Of a stretch of 12,107 bases of DNA, positions 5,905 to 12,107 are shown in pieces. The notes below the pieces were generated by a model. That model saw nothing but the letters and a program-made list of their open reading frames with translations, ran no database searches and was not told where the DNA came from. A program made the translations under genes and the position numbers. The DNA lies in NCBI GenBank assembly GCA_030591305.1, contig JAUVBI010000076.1, positions 1 through 12,107 on the forward strand, written 5' to 3'. This DNA comes from Pseudomonadota bacterium. Its GTDB lineage: Bacteria > Pseudomonadota > Gammaproteobacteria > Pseudomonadales > Halieaceae. Every line of letters begins with the position of its first letter. The first letter of the stretch is position 1.

Positions 5905-7080
5905 ATGTTACAGCGAGAATTTACCGACGAACAAAATATGTTTCGCGATGCCTACCGAAAATTCCTCTCAGCAGAGATTGTGCCACATATGGAGGACTGG
6001 CGTGAGGCTGGAATTGTCGACAGGTCGGCTTTTCGCAAGGCCGGAGAACAGGGTTTTTTGATGGTATGGCCCGCTGAAGAATATGGCGGCATGGGCGATC
6101 CAGATTTCCGCTTCGAGCAGGTGATTATCGAGGAGACCTGTTATGCCCGTGCTGGAGATTGGTATAACTCCCTGCACAGTCGGCTGGTGGGCCCCTACCT
6201 GACCCGCTTTGGCAGTGCAGAGCAGTGCCAACGTTTTCTGCCAAAGTGCGTGAGTGGTGAGCATATTCTCGCCATTGCGATGACTGAGCCCGATGCGGGT
6301 AGCGACCTGGCAGGTATGCGCGCCAATGCTGTTGAGCACGATGATCACTGGGTGCTGAACGGGTCGAAAGTGTTTATTTCCAATGGAATTAATGCCGACC
6401 TGATTATCGTGGCGGCCAAGACAGACCCTGACAATAATCCCCATCATATGACCTTGTTTATTGTCGAACGGGGCATGGAAGGCTTTGAGCGGGGGCGCAA
6501 TCTCAAAAAAATGGGGCTCAAGGCCCAGGATACCGCCGAGTTGTTTTTTAACGATGTGAAAGTGCCCAAAGCCAATGTCCTGGGTGAGCCGGGGCAGGGT
6601 TTTATTTACCTGATGAAAGGCTTGGCCGAGGAGCGCCTGATGGGAGCCACCGGTTACCTGGCATCTGCTCAGTTGTCCTGGGATCTGACTGCCAGTTATG
6701 TCAATGAGCGCAAGGCTTTTGGCAAGCCGTTGGCGGCATTTCAGAACACCCAGTTTAAAATGGCTGAAATGCGTGCCGAGCTGGATATTGCTCAGGTTTA
6801 CCTGGATCACTGCGTTAAGTCTTTTAATGCAGGTGCCTTGACCGCAGTAGATGCCGCCAAGGCAAAACTGGTGACCAGCGAGTTGCAGGTTACTGTGGCC
6901 GACCTGGGAGTACAGCTACACGGTGGTTCCGGGTATATGGACGAGTACCCTATCAGCCGTCAGTATACAGATGCCAAGGTATCGACGATTTATGCGGGCA
7001 GCTCTGAAGTGATGAAAATCATTATCAGTCGCGATTGCCTGTCGCAGGACTATACTCCCTTTAACACACGAAATTTTTAA
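5905..7080 (+). CDS. Acyl-CoA dehydrogenase, LCAD/IVD-like catalytic base
   Basis: 391 aa from the ATG at 5905, a normal length for FAD-dependent acyl-CoA dehydrogenases, which introduce the 2,3 double bond and pass electrons to ETF. Seen motifs are AMTEPDAGSDLAG (125-137, flavin/substrate binding), WVLNGSKVFISNG (149-161), NERKAFGKPL (267-276) and the C-terminal QLHGGSGYMDEYPISRQYTDAK (337-358 region). The position of the MCAD catalytic Glu376 is Ala here (IYAGSSE, A365), while AEERL (241-245) has a glutamate (E243) matching the base used by long-chain and isovaleryl-CoA dehydrogenases. An upstream extension to a GTG at 5767 adds non-family sequence and was rejected. GAGAG lies before the ATG. 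It is the first gene of the plus-strand operon. Confidence 0.93.
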   Translation: MLQREFTDEQNMFRDAYRKFLSAEIVPHMEDWREAGIVDRSAFRKAGEQGFLMVWPAEEYGGMGDPDFRFEQVIIEETCYARAGDWYNSLHSRLVGPYLTRFGSAEQCQRFLPKCVSGEHILAIAMTEPDAGSDLAGMRANAVEHDDHWVLNGSKVFISNGINADLIIVAAKTDPDNNPHHMTLFIVERGMEGFERGRNLKKMGLKAQDTAELFFNDVKVPKANVLGEPGQGFIYLMKGLAEERLMGATGYLASAQLSWDLTASYVNERKAFGKPLAAFQNTQFKMAEMRAELDIAQVYLDHCVKSFNAGALTAVDAAKAKLVTSELQVTVADLGVQLHGGSGYMDEYPISRQYTDAKVSTIYAGSSEVMKIIISRDCLSQDYTPFNTRNF

Positions 7081-7113
7081 GCAGTAATACTCAATGGATC
7101 AAGGAGATCTCTC

Positions 7114-7905
7114 ATGGATTTAAAAGATAAAGTAGCCGTTATTACCGGTGGTGCCTCCGGCCTGGGCCGTGCAGCCGTAAAACGTTTTGTTGCCAATGGT
7201 GCCAAGGTAGCCATTTTTGATATGAACGGAGACAAGGGCAAGGCTCTGGCTGAAGGGCTGGGCGCAAATGTTATTTTTTGCCAGGTGAATGTCACCGATG
7301 AAGACTCCGTGGCCGCTGGTATTGCCGCCACCATGGAGGCCTTTGGCGCGATACACATCAATTGCAACTTTGCCGGTATCGGTAATGCCAAACGTACCAT
7401 GGGTAAAAAGGGTCCCTTTCCCCTGGCAGATTTTAACCTGATATTGCAGGTGAACCTGGTGGGTACCTTTAACGTATTGCGCTTGTGTGCCGAGCAAATG
7501 GCAGAAAATGAGGTTTTGAATGCTGATGGTGGCAGAGGTGTCATTATTAATACGGCCTCGATTGCAGCCTATGAAGGGCAGATAGGCCAGGCCGCGTATT
7601 CCGCATCCAAGGGCGGCATCGTGGGCATGACCCTGCCGGTGGCCAGAGACTTGGCAGTTTTGGGTATTCGTGTGAACACCATTGTTCCCGGCTTGATTGC
7701 CACGCCCCTGATGATGGGTGGAGCAGAGGAAATGACGCCGGAAATAGCCGAATTTTTGCAGCCCCTGGCCAGCCAGGTATTGTTTCCCAAGCGCCTGGGA
7801 AGCGCAGATGAAATTGCTCATCTGGCCCAGAGTATCGTAGAAAATGATTACATCAACGGCGAATGTATTCGTATGGATGGCGGTATTCGCATGCAGCCCA
7901 AGTAG
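7114..7905 (+). CDS. Short-chain dehydrogenase, 3-hydroxyacyl-CoA dehydrogenase type 2 (HSD10-like)
   Basis: 263 aa SDR-family enzyme expected to oxidise a 3-hydroxyacyl-CoA to the 3-ketoacyl-CoA with NAD+. The Rossmann motif TGGASGLG (11-18) and D36 after the second strand (IFDMN) point to NAD rather than NADP. The active site is N114, S149 (NTASIAAYEG), Y162 and K166 (YSASKGG). The C-terminus (INGECIRMDGGIRMQPK) is very close to human HSD17B10, which ends DGAIRMQP. HSD17B10 acts on 2-methyl-3-hydroxybutyryl-CoA in isoleucine breakdown and on steroid and other branched substrates. The usual NCAG/NNAG motif is NFAG here. The start has a strong AAGGAG (7101-7106), 7 nt before the ATG. It lies 33 bp after the dehydrogenase gene, in the same operon. 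Confidence 0.94.
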   Translation: MDLKDKVAVITGGASGLGRAAVKRFVANGAKVAIFDMNGDKGKALAEGLGANVIFCQVNVTDEDSVAAGIAATMEAFGAIHINCNFAGIGNAKRTMGKKGPFPLADFNLILQVNLVGTFNVLRLCAEQMAENEVLNADGGRGVIINTASIAAYEGQIGQAAYSASKGGIVGMTLPVARDLAVLGIRVNTIVPGLIATPLMMGGAEEMTPEIAEFLQPLASQVLFPKRLGSADEIAHLAQSIVENDYINGECIRMDGGIRMQPK

Positions 7906-7951
7906 GGCGTATTGCCGCAGCTTAGAAAAGCACGCAGACAGAGGAGGGCTC

Positions 7952-9085
7952 ATGGGGCCGCTTAACGGTTATACGATTTTGGAACTTTCAGGTATCGGGC
8001 CCGCCCCGATGGGGGCCATGGTGCTGGCTGACATGGGGGCGGAAGTGATACGCGTGGAGCGAGCCAGCGCCGTGGGTGCACCCTTGGCGATTGATGTCAG
8101 TGCCCGAGGGAAGAAGTCAGTCGCTCTGAACCTGAAGGACCCACAGGGTGTCGAAACCTTTTTACGCATGGTGGAAAATGCCGATGTAGTAATTGATCCT
8201 TACCGCCCCGGGGTCTGTGAAAAACTGGGTATAGGGCCGGATGTCTGTATGGCGCGTAATCCACGGCTGATTTTTAGTCGCATGACCGGCTGGGGGCAGG
8301 ATGGCCCACTGGCAAAGGCGGCGGGGCACGATATTAACTATATCTCTATCACCGGAGCTTTATATGCCACCGGCCCCCGGGATGGCAAGCCTGTTCTGCC
8401 ACTCAATCTTGTGGGTGATATGGGCGGTGGGGGTATGTTGCTGGTCAACGGTATTCTGGCGGCTCTCCTTGAAACTTCAAATTCTGGTGAAGGGCAGGTG
8501 ATCGATGTCGCCATGGTCGATGGTGCCGCCCAGCTGATGTGGATGTTCCACAGTTTTGAAGCGATGGGTATATGGGATGCCAGCAAACGTCAATCCAATA
8601 TGCTGGATGGTGGCGCCCATTATTACAATACCTACGAATGTTCCGATGGGGAGTATGTTTCCATCGGTTCCATAGAGCCGCAGTTTTATGCTTTATTATT
8701 GGAGTTGGCGGAGTTGCCGGCGGAAGACTTTGGCAAGCAGAATGATCGGGACCAGTGGCCGGCAATGGAAGATAAGCTGGCTGCGGTTATCAAGGCGAAG
8801 TCCCAGGCACACTGGTGTGAGTTAATGGAGGGTACCGATGTCTGTTTTGCCCCGGTACTGACATTTATGGATGCGCCAAAACACCCGGCCAATATTGCCA
8901 GAAACACCTATATTGAAGTGGATGGCTTAACCCAGCCCGCACCGGCCCCCCGCTTCAGTCGCACACCATCCGAAGTGGCACACGGTTCCCATGCGACCGG
9001 GCAGGATACCGATCAAATTTTACAGGCCATGGGCTTTGCCCAGGCGGAGCTTGGCAGCCTGCGTGACAGCGGAGCCATTGGTTAA
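7952..9085 (+). CDS. CaiB/BaiF family III protein, alpha-methylacyl-CoA racemase-like
   Basis: 377 aa. The family contains CoA transferases and alpha-methylacyl-CoA racemases (AMACR/MCR). The opening (LNGYTILELSGIGPAPMGAM, then VLADMGAEVIRVER) and the length are of the racemase type. The catalytic residues of mycobacterial MCR (His126, Asp156, Glu241) have counterparts at H126 (GHDINY), D156 (VGDMGGGG) and E242 (GSIEPQFY). A racemase inverts the 2-methyl centre of a 2-methylacyl-CoA so that a stereospecific dehydrogenase can act on it. The ATG at 7952 follows GAGGAGGG (7941-7948). A longer frame opening at 7844 inside the SDR gene was rejected. It lies 46 bp after the SDR. A CoA-transferase function cannot be fully excluded. 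Confidence 0.9.
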   Translation: MGPLNGYTILELSGIGPAPMGAMVLADMGAEVIRVERASAVGAPLAIDVSARGKKSVALNLKDPQGVETFLRMVENADVVIDPYRPGVCEKLGIGPDVCMARNPRLIFSRMTGWGQDGPLAKAAGHDINYISITGALYATGPRDGKPVLPLNLVGDMGGGGMLLVNGILAALLETSNSGEGQVIDVAMVDGAAQLMWMFHSFEAMGIWDASKRQSNMLDGGAHYYNTYECSDGEYVSIGSIEPQFYALLLELAELPAEDFGKQNDRDQWPAMEDKLAAVIKAKSQAHWCELMEGTDVCFAPVLTFMDAPKHPANIARNTYIEVDGLTQPAPAPRFSRTPSEVAHGSHATGQDTDQILQAMGFAQAELGSLRDSGAIG

Positions 9086-9100
9086 TGAAAGAGGCTTGTA

Positions 9101-9883
9101 ATGAATCAGTATGAAACAGTAACGGTAGAATGCAGGGGGCAGGTTGGCATCGTATCCCTGAACAGGCCGGAATCTCTCAATGCTTTTAACGCAACACTAC
9201 GCGCAGAGCTACTTCTGGCGATTGAAGAGGTTAATGCCGATACCAATATTCGTGTCGCCATCCTTACCGGGGTGGGGCGCGCATTCAGTGCGGGTGCTGA
9301 CCTCGTTGAAAATCAGGGCCCCGAGGCCAGTGCCATCGATCAACTGAACAACGAGTACAAGCCGGCTTTAATGGCCATCACCAACGCGCCACAGCCGTGG
9401 ATATCGGCAGTTAATGGCGCAGCCGCAGGCATTGGTAGTGCCTTCGTCATGTGCTGTGATTTAACGGTGATGGCTGAAGATGCGTATATCTATCAGGCAT
9501 TTACTGCAATTGGCTTGATTCCGGATGGTGGTGCTACCTGGCACCTGGTGCACACACTGGGTCGCAAACGCGCCTATGAAATGATTATCTCGGGTGAGAA
9601 AGTGCGGGCGAACAAGTGCCTGGATATGGGCTTGTGTAACCGCGTGGTTGTGCCGGATGATTTGCTGTCCGAAACACTGGCCTGGGCAGAAGAACTGGCA
9701 GAAAAAGCGCCGCTGTCGCTGCGTTACGCCAAGCAGGCTTTAAATGATGCGATTAAAAATTCCGTAGAAGACACCATATCCAATGAAGCCGACTTGCAGC
9801 ATATCTGTATCACCAGCGAAGATGCAAAAGAGGGTGTGATCGCCTTTGTACAAAAACGTACCCCCAATTGGAGGGGGTGTTAA
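9101..9883 (+). CDS. Crotonase-family enoyl-CoA isomerase (PaaG-like), lacking both hydratase glutamates
   Basis: 260 aa crotonase-fold protein. The family core is clear: LNRPESLNAFN (20-30), first oxyanion region FSAGADL (62-68) and second region NGAAAGIG (105-112). The positions of the two hydratase glutamates are A114 (GIGSAF) and F134 (YQAF), so water addition by the usual mechanism is unlikely. D142 in GLIPDGGATW matches the aspartate used by PaaG and dienoyl-CoA isomerases, suggesting a double-bond shift such as 3-enoyl to 2-enoyl. The ATG follows AAGAGG by 6 nt and lies 15 bp after the racemase gene. The window's other crotonase (1-440) keeps both glutamates. The substrate is unknown; a hydratase annotation would be misleading. 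Confidence 0.9.
   Translation: MNQYETVTVECRGQVGIVSLNRPESLNAFNATLRAELLLAIEEVNADTNIRVAILTGVGRAFSAGADLVENQGPEASAIDQLNNEYKPALMAITNAPQPWISAVNGAAAGIGSAFVMCCDLTVMAEDAYIYQAFTAIGLIPDGGATWHLVHTLGRKRAYEMIISGEKVRANKCLDMGLCNRVVVPDDLLSETLAWAEELAEKAPLSLRYAKQALNDAIKNSVEDTISNEADLQHICITSEDAKEGVIAFVQKRTPNWRGC
9858..9880 (+). repeat. GC-rich hairpin at the 3' end of the isomerase gene
   Basis: ACCCCC (9860-9865) pairs with GGGGGT (9873-9878) across a 7-nt loop, with two possible wobble pairs outside. It covers the last codons of the isomerase and ends just before its TAA. No run of T follows, so it is not an intrinsic terminator. It could protect the upstream mRNA or tune expression of the next gene. Confidence 0.5.
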
Positions 9884-9910
9884 CGCGCCGTAACATTCAG
9901 GAATTGTCCC

Positions 9911-11467
9911 GTGAATGATGAATTAAGACCCAAACTGAGACCTGAGCTGGCTCTGTTGCAGGAGCGTTTGGCAAAAACCGGAGACCCACACCGGGCAGAG
10001 GCGGCAGCTAAACGCCATAAGAAGGCCTATCGCACGGCGCGTGAGAACCTCGACGACCTGACGGACCCCGATTCTTTTTTGGAATATGGTCAGCTGGCTG
10101 TGGCAGCCCAGCGCAACCGTAGAGACTACGAGGACCTGCAATCAAATACCGCCGCCGATGGTATTATTACGGGCACCTGTACGATAAATGCTGAGACTGT
10201 TCACGCAGATCGTGCAGGGGCGGCGGTCATTGTTAACGACTACGCTGTTCTAGCAGGAACTCAGGGTTTTTTTCACCATAAAAAGCTGGACCGCATTTGC
10301 GAGTTGGCGGAAGAACTACGATTGCCTATTGTTATGTATACCGAGGGCGGTGGAGGTAGGCCGGGTGATACGGATGTAGTCACCCAGATAGCCGGCCTCA
10401 ATATCAAGTCGTTCAGTACCTGGGCTAAATTGAGCGGCATTGTCCCGCGTATTGCCGTGAATAACGGTTACTGTTTCGCCGGTAATGCAGCCTTGTTCGG
10501 CTGTGCCGATTTTACCATTGCCACGCGCAGTTCCTGGATCGGGATGGCGGGTCCGGCCATGATTGAAGGGGGCGGCCTGGGCTCTTTTGCACCGACAGAA
10601 ATAGGTCCTATCGACGTTCAGGAGAAGAATGGTGTGGTCGATATCGTGGCGGAAGATGAGGCCCACGCAACCCGGCTGGCTTGTCAGCTATTGTCATACT
10701 TTCAGGGCAAGGTTGATGAATGGCGCAGCGTTGATCAACTACCATTGCGCGATATTGTCCCCGAAGACAGACGCTGGGCCTACCCGGTTCGCAACATCAT
10801 TGAAACCATTGCCGATGAAGGCTCCTTCCTGGAACTGCGACGTATCTATGGGCGCAGTATCATCACCGGATTTATACGCATGGAAGGTATGCCCGTCGCA
10901 CTGATAGCCAATGATTGCCAGCAGCTCGGGGGCGCTGTTGATGCAGAGGCCTCAGAGAAAGCCGCACGTTTCCTGACGACATGTAATGCCTTCAAACTAC
11001 CCGTGCTATCCCTGACCGATACACCGGGTTTTATGGTTGGGCCAGACAGTGAGTGCGGTGGTGCAGTACGCAGTATGTCGTCTCTATTTATTGCCGGAGC
11101 CGCCTTGACCGTTCCCATTGTGGCCATCTTTTTACGCAAGGGCTATGGCCTGGGCGCGATGGCGATGACCGGTGGCAGTTTTGTTAACCCAGTTTACGCG
11201 GCTTCCTGGCCAACGGGGGAATTTGGCGGTATGGGTTTGGAGGGGGCTGTTCGCCTGGGATACAAAAAGGAATTGGATGCCGTGGAAGATCCCAATGAGC
11301 GACAGGCACTGTTTGATAAACTTCTGGGCAGGATGTATGAGGTGGGCCGCGCCACCGAGGCGGCAGCGCATCTGGAAATTGATGCCGTCATAGATCCCGT
11401 GCAAACGCGCTCTGTTATCGTTCGCGCCCTGTGCTCGGCCTGTAATTCGGATAAGCCGCGGGCTTGA
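9911..11467 (+). CDS. Divergent acyl-CoA carboxyltransferase-domain protein, orphan
   Basis: 518 aa, the size of acyl-CoA carboxylase beta subunits (AccD/PccB type), with two crotonase-like halves. The C-terminal half is recognisable: GFIRMEGMPVALIAND (320-335), GGAVDAEASEKAARFL (340-355), LTDTPGFMVGPDSE (368-381), AIFLRKGYGLGAMAM (405-419) and FVNPVYAASWPTGEFGGMG (424-442). The N-terminal half departs from the usual subunit: the expected GGSLGE reads GTQGFFHHKKLDR (116-128) and the SGGAR oxyanion motif reads TEGGGGRPGD (144-153). In a normal carboxylase it would move CO2 from carboxybiotin to an acyl-CoA, but no biotin carboxylase or carrier gene is next to it. The GTG start at 9911 has CAGGAA upstream. 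It lies 27 bp after the isomerase. Carboxylation, decarboxylation or another CoA-enolate reaction all remain possible. Confidence 0.88.
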   Translation: MNDELRPKLRPELALLQERLAKTGDPHRAEAAAKRHKKAYRTARENLDDLTDPDSFLEYGQLAVAAQRNRRDYEDLQSNTAADGIITGTCTINAETVHADRAGAAVIVNDYAVLAGTQGFFHHKKLDRICELAEELRLPIVMYTEGGGGRPGDTDVVTQIAGLNIKSFSTWAKLSGIVPRIAVNNGYCFAGNAALFGCADFTIATRSSWIGMAGPAMIEGGGLGSFAPTEIGPIDVQEKNGVVDIVAEDEAHATRLACQLLSYFQGKVDEWRSVDQLPLRDIVPEDRRWAYPVRNIIETIADEGSFLELRRIYGRSIITGFIRMEGMPVALIANDCQQLGGAVDAEASEKAARFLTTCNAFKLPVLSLTDTPGFMVGPDSECGGAVRSMSSLFIAGAALTVPIVAIFLRKGYGLGAMAMTGGSFVNPVYAASWPTGEFGGMGLEGAVRLGYKKELDAVEDPNERQALFDKLLGRMYEVGRATEAAAHLEIDAVIDPVQTRSVIVRALCSACNSDKPRA

Positions 11468-12107
11468 TGACTTCCCGGGATACCGCCACGGTTTATGTGT
11501 CCTGCTTCAATGCTGTTTTACAGGCCGCCTCCGCCCTGGGTGTGGACAGGGAGTCGCTGATAACTGGCGTGGGCCTGCACAGTGAATCGCTGGCTGTTCC
11601 CGGTGAAAGACTGCCCGTTTCCCAGTTCATTGCACTTTATCAGCTTGCGCAAAAACTAACGGCCAATCCCGATCTGGGTTTGTATGTGGGGCGCCTCATT
11701 TATTTTTTGGGCCTGAACCTGCATCTTTATATGACAACCATTTGTCGCAACCTGAAGGAATACCTGAATGTTATTCCCAGCACCATTAATCTGCGGGGAG
11801 ATTTAGGGCGGGTTGTTATTCGTCCCGATGGTAATTTTATTCGCCTGGAGTGGCACCCTCTGGATGCCTCTACGGCGAGCATGCGTTATCTGAGCGATGA
11901 GATGCTGGCCTCCTCTGCGCTTATTGTCGGTTCTATTTGTGCTCTGCCGGTTCCGGTGTTACGGGCCGAATTTAGCTACCCCCAACCTGCGCATACCGCA
12001 ACTCTTGAAAACACCTTCTGTGCCGACTTGAGTTTTGATGCCCCTGTCAGTTGTCTCTACTTTAACCGGAGTTGTTTGCACTACCCGCTGGCAAAACTTG
12101 ATTATGA
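11467..12107 (+). CDS. AraC-family regulator, N-terminal part, cut by window edge
   Basis: The ATG at 11467 overlaps the TGA of the carboxyltransferase by one base (TGATG), implying translational coupling. The frame stays open to the right edge, giving 213 residues. The visible part resembles the PF12625 N-terminal domain of AraC regulators (VSCFNAVLQAASALGVD at 11-27, PVSQFIALYQLAQKL at 50-64, a DLGLYVGR segment at 69-76). The DNA-binding helix-turn-helix would lie beyond the edge and is not seen, so the call rests on the ligand domain and on likeness in layout to the other AraC gene in this window. As last gene of the catabolic operon it is a good candidate for its own regulator. Confidence 0.75.
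   Translation, partial: MTSRDTATVYVSCFNAVLQAASALGVDRESLITGVGLHSESLAVPGERLPVSQFIALYQLAQKLTANPDLGLYVGRLIYFLGLNLHLYMTTICRNLKEYLNVIPSTINLRGDLGRVVIRPDGNFIRLEWHPLDASTASMRYLSDEMLASSALIVGSICALPVPVLRAEFSYPQPAHTATLENTFCADLSFDAPVSCLYFNRSCLHYPLAKLDY

Noticed and set aside
5968..6810. Open frame of 280 codons on the minus strand
   Set aside because: It lies wholly antisense to the acyl-CoA dehydrogenase gene, has no recognisable domain and no ribosome binding site of note.
7844..7951. Extended start of the racemase inside the SDR gene
   Set aside because: The ATG at 7952 has a strong ribosome binding site and matches the family N-terminus.
7120..7953. Open frame of 277 codons on the minus strand
   Set aside because: It is antisense to the HSD10-like gene, low in recognisable motifs, and explained as a shadow of that gene.
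1..12107. Mobile element, integron, CRISPR, tRNA or prophage signal
   Set aside because: No transposase, terminal repeats, regularly spaced repeats or tRNA-like sequence were seen on either strand; genes and base composition look uniform.

Overview
The window looks like a stretch of gammaproteobacterial chromosome devoted mainly to acyl-CoA (beta-oxidation type) catabolism and its regulation. Coding density is high, GC content is moderate, and no mobile element, tRNA/rRNA or CRISPR signal was seen. The best taxonomic hint is a ferredoxin-NADP+ reductase gene divergent from a LysR regulator, the fpr/finR arrangement known from Pseudomonas and relatives. Together with the many acyl-CoA genes this suggests a Pseudomonadales/Cellvibrionales-type bacterium, possibly marine. 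That placement is inference.

Left part (1-2395, minus strand): a ferredoxin-NADP+ reductase, a gap of 138 bp, an ACAD10/11-type phosphotransferase (APH fold), and 17 bp further an enoyl-CoA hydratase that runs off the left edge. The last two probably form an acyl-CoA operon.

Middle part (2396-5763): a compact intergenic region with a sigma70-like promoter and a T-N11-A palindrome drives a FinR-like LysR regulator. It is followed after 3 bp by an SprT-family zinc metalloprotein. These converge, with a gap of only 6 bp, on a minus-strand pair: a membrane-anchored diguanylate cyclase (GGEEY active site, RxxD inhibitory site) and, 6 bp downstream, an AraC-family regulator.

Right part (5905-12107, plus strand): a tight operon of acyl-CoA dehydrogenase, HSD10-like short-chain dehydrogenase, CaiB/BaiF-family alpha-methylacyl-CoA racemase-like protein, a crotonase that lacks both hydratase glutamates (probably an isomerase), and an orphan divergent acyl-CoA carboxyltransferase. 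It ends with an AraC-family regulator that overlaps the carboxyltransferase stop codon by one base and is cut by the right edge. Racemase plus dehydrogenase plus HSD10-type enzyme suggests breakdown of a 2-methyl-branched or isoprenoid/steroid-side-chain acyl-CoA. The substrate cannot be read from the sequence. No thiolase, acyl-CoA ligase or biotin carboxylase lies in the window, so the pathway needs partners elsewhere.

The most unusual elements are the carboxyltransferase without biotin partners, the glutamate-less crotonase, the hairpin between them, and the coupling of catabolic genes to AraC regulators and a c-di-GMP enzyme.
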